A stretch of 64,000 nucleotides of DNA from Phoronis australis (Eukaryota; Phoronida; Phoronidae), in NCBI GenBank assembly GCA_002633005.1, contig NMRA01000650.1, positions 20,850 to 84,849 of the forward strand. The letters are read 5' to 3'. The position numbers were made by a program, and so were the translations under genes. Position 1 is the first letter of the stretch, and each line of letters begins with the position of its first letter. A model generated the notes under the pieces. That model saw only the letters and a program-made list of their open reading frames with translations, was not told where the DNA came from and ran no database searches. Shown here piece after piece: positions 11,384 to 26,300 of this stretch.

Positions 11384-14300
11384 GTAGGTACAGTGTCTGT
11401 GCTTTTGTAAATCGTATGTTTGACCTTGAATTCTTATTGTACAACGATGTTAACCCGCAATCCCGAATTTCCGTGAACAGCAAGAAATCGAAGCCTTCAG
11501 CGTCTCATGAAAATGCTCCAAAGATTGTCATTAGTCAACACTAAAACTGCGAATTCGAAAAGCACACAAGTACGTTTGCTTGTTACTTCAATAGGCCTGG
11601 GAAACATAATTATTTCATAAACAATGTTAAGAAATCAGTTTTACAAGAGTAAAACATGCCTTTCCATGTATTTATCCTAAACAGCTAGGTATGGATATTT
11701 TGAAATCCAAGACACTTCGTATTCATGCAGATCACTGTCATATTGCCAAGTTACAAAAAGAAAAAGACATTCGAGCGCTCATTTTGTCCTCACCGTTGAG
11801 TCTATCGCAGTTTGTTATTAAACCTTTAATATCTACACTATACTAAAGTTATCCACTATTATCCTGTTACTGACTAGAATATTTATAATATACTAAGGTT
11901 ATCCACTGTTATCCTGATACTGACTAGAATATCTACACTATACTAGTGTTGTCCACCGTTATCCTGTTATTGACTAGAAAATCTATGTTATACTAAAGTT
12001 GTCCACTGTTATCCTGTTACCGACCAGAATATCGAAACCCTCAGCGACTCAGAGCTACATGTATAACACAGCAAAATTCGTAATGTTTCTATGACTTTAT
12101 TATAAGTCACCAATTCTCTTACAATTGCATCAAGAATTGGGAATTTCCTGACGTCATATAACAGTTGGGTCGGAGCTCAGTGCCGTTTGCATGAAAGTGC
12201 TCCAAATAGCAAATTGACTAAGTTTTCTAAATCTAATGTGAGCCTCAGGACTTGTGAAACCACCGCTTTTTCAGCACTAATTAAGCAACCGTTGTAGGGG
12301 GCTTCTCAGTGTCATTTGGGAAGTTTATCTAGGAAACGCAGTGAGTGTGACGTAGACACACATAGGAGCTGTACACCATTGTTCTTAACGTAGTATACAT
12401 AGTGTTTTCATGCAGTGTGACGTAGACACAGTAGGGTACATGTAGCAGAGGGAGGGGAGCCGACAGAGCATTGACAACGGGAATCAACTAAAAATATTGT
12501 TTTTAGAAATTGTAGCTGATTTGTAGTTAAATTGAATGAGGTTTGTATTTTATGTTGCATCTGTTTTACTTTTCTTAGTGTTAGTGTGCATTTGAGTAGA
12601 GATAGAGTGACGTCTAGTAAACGTAGTCCCGTACACCACTAAACCTCTGCACGCTACTATGTAGACGCACTGGACATCACCAACATCACCAAACCTCTGT
12701 ACGCTACTATGTAGACGCACTGGACATCACCAAATCTCTGCACGCTACTATGTAGACGCACTGGACATCACCAAACCTCTGCACGCTACTACATGCATGT
12801 AGAAGTGCTGAACACCTTTTCACCTAGCGTATCAATGCTGGTTAAGGCATATATATACTGCTTCTTACCACAGGCGGAAAAGGTTGGAAAACGTGTAAAC
12901 CCACTTTACTGAAAGTCATTATTCCTATCATGGGAGGGTGTGGTCTCTGTGTCTCATTTGTATTGTGCTTCAAAAATAATTTTAGAAACTGCGTTAGATT
13001 TTACATTACAAAACTAAAACATATACGCACACGACGGCACTGAAGCAATGAGTGCAGAGAGGAGAAACGGAATTTATAGAATATTTTGTGGTTGAACATA
13101 CAATTTATGTCAAATTGAGGCATCCGTGTTTTGTTACAGTAATGTTGATAGACTTTTCAAGTAGAGTATTTGAAATGTATGGAAATATTTGTAAATTAAC
13201 ACGTAGTTGTGAACATTTTAATCATCATTCGTATATTTATGTACGATGATCGCAGAGACCAAAACTTATATAAAGGTGAAAAACCACGCAGTCTTAAATT
13301 CATTGTAAATTGGAAATTTTTACAGAAGAATGATAGGTCGTCGCTACATATTTATGTTATTGGCAATATCGCTTACAGTTCACGTTTTGATATAAATGAG
13401 CGTGCCAAGTTGTAAACGATCAAATGCGCAATTCAAAACTGTGTGCTGATACGCCGTACCTGGGGTGAATATTTACATTTTAGTTTAGCATCGCACGGAA
13501 GAGGATACGGTGTGTGCATACACCACCTGCTGGTAGCTAGGGGCAGACTAAAGATGTTCTCCCGGGTTTTGTCGGCTGGTACAGTTTTCAAATACTGGCC
13601 AAGTTGGTTGTTTACTAGAACTGAGTAAAAGCCCCCACGTGCTTTCAATAATGTATCTACTGACTCAAAAACTGACGTGGTTCCGCTACGAGTGTGTATT
13701 TGTGTCATTGTCTAAGCTACACTTTAAATAGCTGTAGACAGTAACCGTGTATTTTGTGGCGAGCATAAACTGAAAGAGGCGGTCTGAGTTGTTCACAGTA
13801 GTAACCCGTGACACGTGACTGAAAACAACCACTCACAGATACTCCTCTATCATAATGCACATGTACTGGCAAGCTGAAGATATTTACATTCTCAGTAAAC
13901 TTCCCAGGAGAACAAGAAAGCTTTTTAAAAGTAGTAAAATATTCAAATGTCACGGGAGTGGAACATTACTCCTCGTTGTTGCGGATTCTTCGCTTGCTTC
14001 TGAGAAAACTACCAATCTGGAATCTTAAAATGGCTGTAAAATTTGGCCAATGAAGGTAGTTCAATTGACCCGTTACCAGTGTCACTTGTCATTTTGCACG
14101 CAGCTCTTCATTGATTGGTTCTGGTAACTGCCAAAGGTATAGTTTTTCAAAATCCTTTCTCATACCCTTTGTCAGCCCATGAAAGAGAAGAAAGCGCTCT
14201 TTCATGTAAACAACGCTCGATAACATCAGCCATTTGCTCAAGCGCGTGGTCCGGGGTCGATGCGTCAACTCTTTTACTTGCTGTGTGACTAGAAGGTTGT

Positions 14301-17300
14301 AACCTGGCGTGCTGTCAGGAGCGCTAGGACCTACGCTAGGACCTACGCTAGGACCTACCAGAATCACGTGATCTCTTTGAAAATACACGGCAATACCTCA
14401 CGTAATATCACAAAGTCTTGTTTTTTAACGAGGCAGTTTCAAGTAGCTGCACCCGCCCGCGTTAAATTGTACTGTATATGCCATGCGGTGTAGCCCTGCC
14501 ATTACACGTTGAATTGTATATGCAATGCGATGTAACCCTCCCAAAACACGTTGAATTGTATATGCAGTGTGATGTAACCCTGCCAATACACGTTGAATTG
14601 TATATGCAATGCAATGTACTTCTAACAATACACGTCGCTTTTTGACACCACCAAATTCAAAATCAGGAAGCCATCAAGTGCGATCAACAACGTTAATCTA
14701 AACTGTTTGTCTAACACCCGTGTACTAGTCGGTGGGCCAGATTTTGTAGGGCCTCTAGAAAATGGTTTTTGTGAGTACTTTAGGGGGGCAATTTTATTTT
14801 GGTGTTTTTTAGTTCATTTATTAGAGTGTTTTCAAAATCTAAAAAGTTCCCACATATAAAGTTGCACATTTTTGAGAAATTTGAGTTTGAAGTTACCTAA
14901 TAATCACCAAAGACCTTAGTAAACTTATATTTGTAAAAACAACAGTTTTGGTGACTTTTTTGTAAAACAAGTAATATGGTCCCATCAGTGCCATTGTATT
15001 GAACAATATTACACTCACATTACATGTTTTACTATTGTAAATTAATTGTAAACAGTGAAATTTAAAAAACGCAAAGAGACACCTAGTGGCAAAAATACAA
15101 ACTAAGTCTGAATGTTTCTAGGAAGTTATTCTGGCCTTGTCAGGCAACAAAAATAACACAAAACACTTGAGACTGGGCAAAATTTGTGCCTCAATGACTA
15201 AAACATTGACTAATGGTGTAAAATACAGCTTGTTTGCATAATACACCAGAAATATGTTATAGTACAAAAACAATATAGTTGAATGATCTCTGTGAATGTG
15301 CACGAAGACTGTATTAAAATAGATTAATCTGACAGCGTTTATTAAGCAGTATGAGACAAATACATGACAATGATCAAAGTATGTACTTTCTATGACTTAA
15401 TCAACAAATAAAATTAACTTTTTAATACAAAAAAGGAAATAACGGGGTTGGAGGTCTATTTAGGGTTGGCCTGTCAAAGAACTATCCAATGTTATGCAGT
15501 CAGTGTTGCTGATGTTACTACAGTTGTCACAGCTGCACATTTCTGTACAGTTTGACCCAGCATTGCAGCACAAACTCAGTTTCCCAGCACACATGTTCTT
15601 TTTGCACTTGCAGCGTTCATCGTTTAGTACTGTCAATGGAGATGCGGTCATTGCCATACATATTAACTGCAAAGCTCCACCGCCAAGGAGCCAACTATGG
15701 TCGATTAGAGAGGGTACAGCACTGCACACTGGTGATTAGCCCGCAGGCAATGAAGGGTCAAACACTAAGTCCTTGTTTGGAGGCGGGCACTATTTGGGCA
15801 AACGTTTGATTCAAAATATGTTACAATGGGCTGTGTTAATTAGAGTCAGCAAGTGAATTATTGAACACTAGCCTCAATTCACTTTCGTATCTCTTAGTCA
15901 GGCACAAACTACAACAGTGAGTAGCTTCAACAATATTTCTTAAGATTGCCTGTCCAAATAACTTCATGCACACCAGCTTTCTGAAGAACAGCTTCAAAGT
16001 CTTGCTTTATTTTTGAAAGGCAAATGACATCTCCATGTGCTAGAAGCTTTGATTCAATGAACTCCAAACAAAACTGTAGAAAAACATCTCTGAAAACTGG
16101 GGATTCGTCACTCTCCACAATCTTTGTCTTTCTCTTTTTTACAGCATGATGATCTGTGGTACTTGGCTTCTAAGACACAAGGTCTTTATCTTTGAATTTC
16201 ATTTGCATATTCAGGGCTCTGGACTGAGCTGTTGCTTGCGATACAAGTCCAACTGAAAAAAACCCGAACTGTTAACACTAATTTAACATTCAACTATGAG
16301 TGAGTTGGCATGCAACTTTTTCAGACGGACGTATCAGGAGCTGATCCACCACCAGCCTAACAAATTTACATGCCGTTTGATCTGTAGCCTAATAATGTTG
16401 ATCGTCTAATAATTAGATCAGTAGATGCAGCTGAAAATAAATCAGCTGATATACCTGTGCAGTGATTGAAATTTAATTTTTTTTAAATCAGATGCTCAAA
16501 CCATAGTCAATCGATTTACACTTAAGGTAATCGACGTTTGACGAAATGGACAGTGGCTTCCATCGTCCTCAAATTTCGACGGCGACGATGGCCACTTAGG
16601 CACTTTAATTTAATTATCATTGCAGCTGCTACCTAAGTAATTAATGTTTACAAAAAATTGAGACTACGGCAGGGGATGACGGCCACTTGGGCATGTTGTT
16701 TGCAACTATCTACTCCATTTAACCTTCTCAAAAATTTTAGACTTAAAGTGCTTTAAAATCACACCCACAGTATAACGCCATAGGATTATCCCTTAGCGCA
16801 AGCAGTGTCGATGTGGCAACTGAATGGAGTGTTCGAAAAACAGGATTGCAGGAGTATTTGTTTAAACTGGGAACAAATGAAAACATTAACGACCTCCTCA
16901 GAGGCATCTCTCTACGCGGTACTTCTAAACTTATAGGAACATAATTTGCCGAAAAGTATCCGGCATATGAAGTACCTATAGTATGATCATCGTCTCTACT
17001 GGGTCAGCAGTATTGTCTAAGGCCTAGGCAGTCAAGGGGCTGAACAAGTTAAAAAACAACTGGTGATAATACTGAATCACACGTGGAAAACACCAAAATG
17101 TATTTTTAAAAAACACGTACCTGTTTTTGAAAGCTATACTTCTTTCTCTTTCTTGAAATGTGGCCCATAATGTACTTTTCCTGCTAACAAATGATGCACT
17201 CATGTTTCAGAATGTTCCTATCTTGTTCAGGTTAATTGGGTGTTTCAGATTTTGGAAGTGATTGATTTTCTTGGGAAATCTTGGATAACATCTGTATCAC

Positions 17301-20300
17301 TTTCAGCAACTTCAGCTTTAGTACTACTGTTGGTGCCTTGAAACGTTGCTATGCCGTTCTATGTCCTTTCAATTTTCTGGTCTGACACTTGGTATTCTAG
17401 TCTATAGCACTCAGCAGTATACTGTGTAGGCTACCAGGGCATGCAGCTGTTTTCTGCACAAACGTTTGTGACACCTCTTCTTCTTTTTGATCTACTGATC
17501 TACAGAGTTCCACAGTCAATCAGCTTTCGTCAGGAAGCTTTCCTAAGCTTCTTTAGGCTCTGACATCACAATTTTGTGCTGTTTGATAAACCTTGAATTA
17601 TACAGACATCACATTCCATGGGAGCAGCCATATTGAAGTAACTAAGCACAACAATACAATCTGGCTCTCTGATTGGTCAATTCACTAGAAAAGCGCCATC
17701 AAGTGGCAGGAATATGCATCATATTTTGTGCAACAAAAACACCTTTTTTTAAAAAAATGTGCAAGTGTAGACGTGGGAACTTTTTGGAATTTGATTTTTA
17801 GTTATATTATCTAGCCACATAGAAAAAACTAGGTTGCCCCCCCAAAGTACTCACAAGGGTGAACGCTATGAGATTTGGCCCACCGACTATACCTACATGC
17901 ATGTGCTCCTATAGCATTCAGTACATATGTGTACTTCTTTCAAGGCATACTGACTGTGCTGGAGCCTTACCGGAATGTTGATTCATTTTGACTTTCCATT
18001 AGTGATCGATATTAAAATAGTTTAAACAAGATGACACATCTCGCACTACAAGTCAGAATTTATTTGTCCACCCCACCCCACATCTGTATGTTTTTGTAGA
18101 CAGGCACCAAGTGCGTACTGATCTTTTACTTGTAAATATTTTACAAAATGATATAAACTGTGTTTCGAAACCTTGATTTTGCAAAATAGTAAAACAGCTT
18201 TGTTCCTTCGCAGTGAAAATGTAGACACCTGACAGTTGGAGGATGCGTTAGCTTTAACGAAAAACAATAGTATATCGAAATCTTCTACTGATTATCGTCC
18301 AAGCATTTCAACTGTCAGTGTCACGGCAGTCTTAGAGATTGATATTTTTTCAACCATTTTCACTCTGCGTTTCAGAAGTTGAAAGGTTTATATATACCCG
18401 TGTTTTGTATGAAAATAACTTGACGTAAAACCAGTCATCATTCAAGCAGTCCGATCTCACTGTCCCTCGATACATTTCTCCCAACTCTAGAGCAGTGAGG
18501 ACTGAGAAAGGGGTGATCGACTGCCGCGTTGTAATCACGTGGACATTAGGATGCTAAACCATTTAGATATTGAACCCCAAAAAGTGACCGATTTGAGTGG
18601 GAGCAGTTTCCATGGAAAGTTAATGTACTGCATTTCTATTGGTGTTTGGAATTGACAAATGTTGTACACATTTTGCAATGAAATTGTGTACTCCAAAATG
18701 AGTTTTTTGTGGAAAATCAAATAGATAAAGGTTCTATTTTGTTGGTAATTTTGTCAATAAAGCCCCTTAATAGTTTTTTTGTTGGAACTGATATGCGCTT
18801 CCTTCGTAAGGAGGCAAGTTGTAAAACTTTTAACCATCTGAGCGACACGCCCCGGTAACAAGCCAGTTTACTTTTTCAAATAACAGAAAAACGCTGCTTT
18901 AGGCCCTATATGTAGATCTTTGTACTCTTTCACCTTCATAAGGGTCGTATTCTCGTTCTAGTGATGATATACAAAAGGCAATGTGGAATTCACAACACCG
19001 TGTTGTGACAACAAATACACTGTACATGGTGGTCCTGGAATGTTCGTTACTTGGATCCTGGTTACTTTGCAGTGACAATGCCGATCCATAATTTCCCGGT
19101 GTGATGAACCACGTGTTCTTCAGTTACTGCCTTATGTTTAAGAAAGTTCAAGCATGATGTTCAACTACAGAGGACTTGGCCACTAGTTAACTCCACCCCC
19201 TCCCCCAAAACAGCTGGAGCTCTCAGTACGTGAGCGGAGCATCAAAGCGTATTCGGACATATAGGAACGTTTTACGTAATTATGCATGTGCCGACAGCCA
19301 TGAATAATTCGAAGCTATTTGAGATCTACATGAAACAAATATATTCATTCGGTTACGCTATATAATCCTTTCAACAACTATTTAAAGTCCGATGCCATTT
19401 TATTCATCTATTATAAAAATGCAACGTTTGCACAAACTCCGTCTTCCCAGCTCCACTACAGACTTTCGTTGCGCCCGTTTCGGCACTGTCTTTGTCCCAG
19501 GTATTGCACCGGCCCCCTATTTGGATTCAAGGTGGTCTAGGAAAAAGCACACATGCGAATGTAGTTTTTTAGTGCCTCAGATTTCCAGCGCCCCATGCGC
19601 TGGATCACCGGTTCGGGGACGAGATACTAATATCATAATTGCGGGGATGCTCAAACAATGTGTAGATGGCACTTGAATGTATGAAGCAATGTAATGACTA
19701 GGTGGCGATAGCACATGTACACTGGGTGAAATGTAATTCGTATTTATTTGTAATTATTTTCAGGTTATAAAAGCAGTGGAAGATGGTGACTCTGCGCCTC
19801 TGCAGAAATTGATCAAGAATAAATGGAACCTTAACCAACCACTGCGGAGAGATGTAAGTATGCATACATGAACACTCCCCTAAAATGAACCTTGAAAATA
19901 TTTTTCGCAACCGTTGCCTTTCAAATTAGATGACTTTATGTTGAATATTATATGTGTCGCCAAAACATGTTAACCATTTTTTGTCATATTTGATATGATT
20001 AATCGATTCCATAACTTTGTTGTCTATTAGTTACAATAAAAACATTTAATTTTTTTCATTTGTTATTGGGTTTGACGTACACGTAATTTGATTTCAAATG
20101 ACCTCGAGGTTCCCTACCATTAACATGAATATTCATTTCTCTATCTGATCACTTTTTGGACTTTTGCGCTTTCCAAGAAAAGAAGTCTGAAGTCCTCCTC
20201 TCGCGGACCACCAGTTACCGAAAGAGCTAGTGTTTGCGTTAAAACGTTATTATCAATTGCATACTGAGTATAACCTGCGCAAAGACAGAACGGTATTCCG

Positions 20301-23300
20301 TCGATTACGAATCCCCAGTTCAGTCGCTACTTGTATGTAGAGCTCCTACAAATACGCATACTACTTAGTTTTGGTGTAAGTTGTCTAGAATCTTTTGGAA
20401 GATTGTTGCGTTTTAATAGATGCACTTTAGCGCATGTTTAAAAACGCTGCACTCTTGAATGTATTTGCGCATTTTTATTTTCACGCGTTCGTACCACAAA
20501 GTCATACAGTGCAGCCACTGATATATTAGACTCTCTCCGGTGTCTCTCCGGTCTAGCCACCCGTGACCGTAATCGGAGACAGACCGGAGAGTAAGGCGTA
20601 AATCAACCGTGACAGCTGGCGTGAGCCTAAGCGTGACTGTACCCGGAGCTTACCGTGAGTTAGGCTAGAACGAAGTGCGAGCCAGCCGTGAGCCAGGCGT
20701 GAGTTTACCTGCATCGCAGATGAAAAAGTAATTTATTAAAATTATATCAGTAACTAGTAGTGATGTGTGTATTCTCTTAGACGTTTGCTCATGTGAGGTT
20801 TATTTTTTTTTGAAATCGCTACGTTCAGTAAAAGATCAAAATTTCCGTCTCAAATCTTAAGTTACTTCAGGAAACAGTCCTGTGGACTTTTTTTCACTTA
20901 TATATAAGTATTTGTTTTTATATATGAACTAATAAAGAACAATTCTGAGCACATTGATCCCAAGTTCCGGCATCCTGCGTGAGGAAGGCGTTATTTAAGC
21001 CGGAGGTAAGCGTGAGGACTACCCGGAGAGTAGGCGTGAGGCAACCGTGACTGATTTCTGTCACGCCTGCGTTCCGGTTTCGCTCCGGTCTGGCCAGGCG
21101 TGAGGTAGCCCGCACGAAGTCTAAAAATTCAGTGGCTGTACTGTAATTCAGGAATATCCCTGCGTGAGGACCATTCATTTCTTTTAAAGTCAGTTTTGCG
21201 GCAGTAAAAGCTACATACGTGTCCATGAATATTTTTTTATCTCTCTTATGATGTTGTTGACTTAAGGTTTGTGTCTTCGCTTTACTTTAGTTTTGAACAT
21301 TATTATAGGATATGTTCATACATGTATAGGGTTTCGAAAGACGTTCTAACAACTGAAAATGCGGATGTGTTGATGACGTTGTTTTCAATAATAAGGTTCT
21401 GGTTTGTAGCATTCACGATATGGAATTTATTAATTCCAATTTCCTTCGCGCACAAGTGTTTATTCTTAAAAGTTCACAGAAATTTAGGCATTGTTGTTAT
21501 CAGAATTCCCTGTAGGTGGCAGGGTCGTTAAGGCGTCGGGATTAAAAAGTTTAGAACCTGTTTAGCGGTCTTCAGCATACCAGATGCTGTTTTTGGATCA
21601 TGTTTTGTGAGTCCAATCCCGTGTTTGCGAGTCAGTGAACGGTGTTTGCAGGTACGTTTTTGTTCCATAAACAAGTTGAATTCTTTGCATGATGTTCAGC
21701 TGAAGTTTGCCATAGCTTGACTTCATTGATTTATGTGATCCTGCTGATCAATTTATAGTTGTCCGTCTCATAAAGTTCTGGTATGCGGTGGGCGTACACG
21801 TACTAATAACTGCGAACCAGAATCATGGCTGTAGCCAAGGGCGTGTGTTGGTTGCGAAGAGCCCCCATCGGCAAGTGTCGTTCCAAAGATTCATGATGTT
21901 AGCAAAAATGGAACTAGCATTTATTGTGAAAGATATAACTGGTATCTTGAAAAACGTGAAATGCGAAAAACCTGCCAGTTCCGATAGATTTACAATGTAT
22001 TGTTTTCTGAAAAAATTGAAACCCTTTTTAGGGAATACTGCGAACTAGGTTAGAGGACTCACTGAATCAAAAATTCGTGCTATAAAATAGGCTTATTCCT
22101 TAGAAGAAAATTCTCGATTTCTTGAACAGCTAAAAAATTGGAGACATCTCATTTTGCTTGATGCATGTTTTTCCAGTGTTGTTGCTGAACCAGTTCTGAT
22201 TCCAATTCGCGGGAGGCTTTATCGGAGAATTGTTTACATACATTTTATATGACACCATGCACAATATTATTGAACAAGATATCCTTGCACTGGTGTTTAT
22301 AATCTATAGCGGAAACAAATGGTACATCTTTGATTTTGCTAACTTTGCTAAAAAATACCTGAAAGTGATTTTAAGCACTATTAGAAAACTCAAAGCATGT
22401 TGTCATGCAGCAAGGTATATATTTTAAGTCTTTCCGATCAACCCCTTTTGTGGAATGTATCCTTATTTTGGTGATATGCTGTGAGCAGTGATATAAGGCA
22501 TCGGGGCCATCCTAATGCAGAATGGTGTATGTTGGCCAAGACCCTTTTGTCCATGACGTCACACGCATGCTGGCGCCCTCCAATGGAGGTTAGGAGACTT
22601 TGCACTGTTGACCTGCCCTTGTAGAGTCTGCAGTTTGTTTACACAACTGGTAATTCGACTCAGGGTGATAAAATCATTTTGAATCAAATAAAGATACTCA
22701 TTGCCTCCACGGGGGGGCAGGGGGACGGTGCTGTCTGGAAGTTTATTAAACTAGAGCATAGTGCATACGCGCACCCAGCCTCCAATATGGGGGTGCTCCA
22801 ATTTCCGACATTGTGGGCCTCTTGGTAACAAAAATGTAGGCGGACTAAAAAAAAGGAACACCATTGTGAATTACGCGTTTGCGCATGTTTAATGGACATT
22901 TGCCTCATTTTCTCGGACTTTTTTAGCTCTCAGAGGCGGACCTTTTAGCCCACTTCGGTGCGCGCATGTAGTGCACACGTAACTTGCCCCACTTTGGGCA
23001 TCTTAATTACTCCAGATACTGTTCAGGAAAAAAATCATTTTGCCAATGAATAGAATTTGAAAATATTCAATGCAAATTTCTGCAAGATACAGCATGATCT
23101 CGACGGATTGGACGGTTTAGTCAAGTTATCGCTCTCTTTTGTGGACCCGTCTGCAAATTACTCAGACTTTGTGGTAACTGTCTTAGTACATAGTCGGCAT
23201 GTCTTCCATCTAGTTGTTAGAGACCTCGTTGTCAGTTCGGGTCTGGCTGTTGGCCAGAACCCATGTGTACTCATCGTTGCGCAAATAAATATATGCATAT

Positions 23301-26300
23301 AGTAAATGTGATGGTTTTAGTTGGTAATGTACATTCGGTCATGGCAGACTTGAACCTCAAATTTGATAAATTTGCCTGTGTTTTGTCAAGCTCCATGCGG
23401 ATATCAAACAGGTTGTGTCCAATGTACATGAAGACCTGACGAGGGGAAGTAAGAATTTGATTTTTTTTCAGGATATAAGCTTTATATCCTACTTGAAAAA
23501 TATGGTGAAGTTAAATTATGATAGTTTTCCAGTACTAATAAAACAATTCCCTATCGATCTAAAATGCTGTTATTGATTTAAGCTTTGATAATAACAAAAG
23601 TGGTTTGCCTTTTTTCGCAGTATCCCTTCTTCGCCTTTCTCCGGCTAAGAAAGTGTTACCAGTTTTGTCTGGCTCACGCGACGAAGTTGTCATTCAAGAC
23701 TATGGCTTGGGTAGATTGAAGATGACCATTATTACAATTTTATATAAGCTTGATCATGTAATTGGATACGGAAAAGTTTGACCTACACTGATCAAACCTT
23801 TTGAGAACCTACGCTACGAAACGCGGATGACATGAACAGAAGCATTGCTTATTGTTTGTTTTTGTTTTATCATTTGTTCAATATTTTTACGAAATTTATT
23901 TATCCAAGCAATTATATTTTTAAACAATGCTTAAAATTTTGGTCATTGAAAAGGCAAAACTAATAATAACTCGTTTTATGTCCGCATTTTGTGACCTAGC
24001 CAAGATGGCATCAAGCCGTCACGAAATTCAGGTTTCAAGAAATTAAGTTAAACCAAATGCTTCAAATTAAGTTTTAGGCCGTCGAGAAAATGTTGAGGTT
24101 ATGATTTTACCTGCGGCGTTAAGTAATTCCAAATTTCAGGTCGCATAATCGAGTTCTTTCTGTTTGGTGTAACTGTATTTTTCTCTACCGCCATTGAAAT
24201 CCTTTAGAGCTTCGAAATAATATCCAATCCAAGCGGCTTCCCATTACCGGGTAATACCGGATACACTGTACGTGCCATATAATTTTGCACAATATAGCTC
24301 AACCTCGAAACGACTCGTGGTCCCAACATGCATGTCGCATGGGGCTACTTATCCTTCGGAGACATCAACAGAATCTGGGAATTTGCTTTTAAACATTGAT
24401 ACAAGAGGGGTTCCTTTGGAAAACGAATTGGTTCTAAAGCAGAAGATGTGTGTGATCCGCTGTAGACATCGTAGATGTCAATTTGAAACTACGCGGTCGC
24501 TTACGGGATTCGATGTCTCCGTGGACTACGACACACTTATTACACTGCGATTCGAAACATTGGTCCGGTTACCGGTATTAAACGCATCTTGCACTGTTGA
24601 AAATTAAATTATTTGATGGAAATTAATGGTGGGGGCTTGCCAGAGCTGTTGGCGGTTTATTGGTTTTTGTCAAAAGTTAAGAGTGGCGATTAGTAGACCA
24701 GTGGACGCTTTTTACAAAACGTTTCAAAGGTAGAGAATAGGCGCAAACTCGAATACGGTCGTTTTCTGAATATTTGCCTATTAAAAAATCAAAAGACTGC
24801 AATAGCAAGAAATGATGCAACACCATATTTTTGTCCAACGCACACCACCACGGCGTGAATGTGTAGGTTCGTTAACATCCACGTGTTTTGTATTCACCCG
24901 CAAAGTTTCTTATTCCATTTGGCTTACGTTCCAGTCGGAACAATCTTTTTTCCAAGCGAGTTTTAAAAATCAGTTGCATAGTCGACTGGTGATCTGGGAA
25001 GTAAAAATTGGCATGGTGTGTGCAAATAGAAGAATAAAATGATCGCTCAAAATTTTATGTCTGCTTGTTTAAAAAATAAGTTGCAATCGTTACTGTACAT
25101 GTACATGTAGAAACTAAAAACTTGTGTGCTGAAAAAGAGGTCGTTTGCCTATTACTGGATTTAGGGTTGCAATTTACTCGCTTTCTGTCTTTTGCAAAAA
25201 AAACAGGACGCGTGGTCAAACAGGCCGTTACTTTACATTTCCGAACCATGTTCCGCTGCCAGGACTCGACCGTGCGCACAAACAACAAAACCAAGTAGTG
25301 TCGCAATCGGAACTACTATCTGCATAGGCGTCGCACCATAGGGGTTTTGGGGGGGGGGGGCAGTAGCCCCCCCCTGTTTTCAGTACTTCGCCACCCATGG
25401 CCTACGGTCGTTTTCCAAGACAAAGTTTGGTAAAATTATCGTTTCAGAATTATTGGAAATGTCGCTGTTTTGTGACGTTTTATCACGTGCTCGGAATATT
25501 CCTCGGCACATCAGAAAATTTGCAAAATTATACAAAAATACAACATTTCAACAAAACGCGTCAAAAATCCATTCCTCATTATTTCATGTTTTTGCAATAC
25601 CTGTACATTTACAAATGTTAGACATTTATAGCTCCGTTCTCACTTAGTGTCCTTTTGAACTTAATTTTGCAACAACAAAATTATTGTCAGACCCACATGA
25701 ATTGCTTTATATTTGCCAGGTTTCTGCCGAGAGGTGAACATGTAAAAACTCAGTACGTAATGTTGAAAATTCAAGGTCGCATATTGCGACTTGACACGAG
25801 TAGCCAAAATCTCAGCTCGCATGAAAAGTTGGGTCTGTACAGTAGTACTATAGTACGGTGTCGAGAATGAATGGCAGATATACATGTAGTGATATACGTT
25901 GCAGATATAGGATATCATAAGGGGGGGTGACATTTTGTCAGGGGCAAATGCGACCACGCCTGCATCGACTTACCCAGGATAAACCGGAATTCGAATCTCC
26001 TACTGAAAACCAACCACTAAAAAAGTGAACAGGCGGTCTGAGACTCAAAACCAAATTAAAACTGGGCTCATTGTTGAATCTTGTCTCAGCGTATGTTCAT
26101 TACGGCGGTTAATTAATGAACTCAATATTTCTTCACGCCCTTGCTGTTTTATTTTTGAAGCAGGCACACCTAAAACAAACACAATGACAGTGGCTTGATT
26201 TGTATATTGTGGCATCTTTGTATCAGATTTTGATAATTGTAGTAAGACGCAGTATTGTACATTGTTGACGTTCAATTACATCTTTAATTATCGATTTCCA

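Larger units (their letters stand above)
14728..17887 (-). mobile_element. 3.16-kb DNA transposon with about 140-bp terminal inverted repeats
   Basis: The left end (14728-14873) begins GTCGGTGGGCCAGATTTTGT. The right end (17751-17887) is its inverted complement, ending in GATTTGGCCCACCGAC. Shared internal blocks include TGTGAGTACTTT, a G7 run next to it and AAAAAGTTCCCAC. Both ends are flanked by TA (14726-14727 and 17888-17889), which is a possible target duplication. Inside are minus-strand coding remnants, including a Cys-rich C-terminus (15460-15729). The inverted repeats and size indicate a cut-and-paste element sitting in intron 1. The superfamily cannot be named from sequence alone. 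Confidence 0.8.

Noticed and set aside
14425-14628. Minus-strand 14-residue repeat protein
   Set aside because: Explained by the 42-bp tandem repeat in intron 1.
24272-24607. 111-codon frame in intron 2
   Set aside because: No splice context, no recognisable motif, and ordinary for AT-balanced non-coding DNA of this length.
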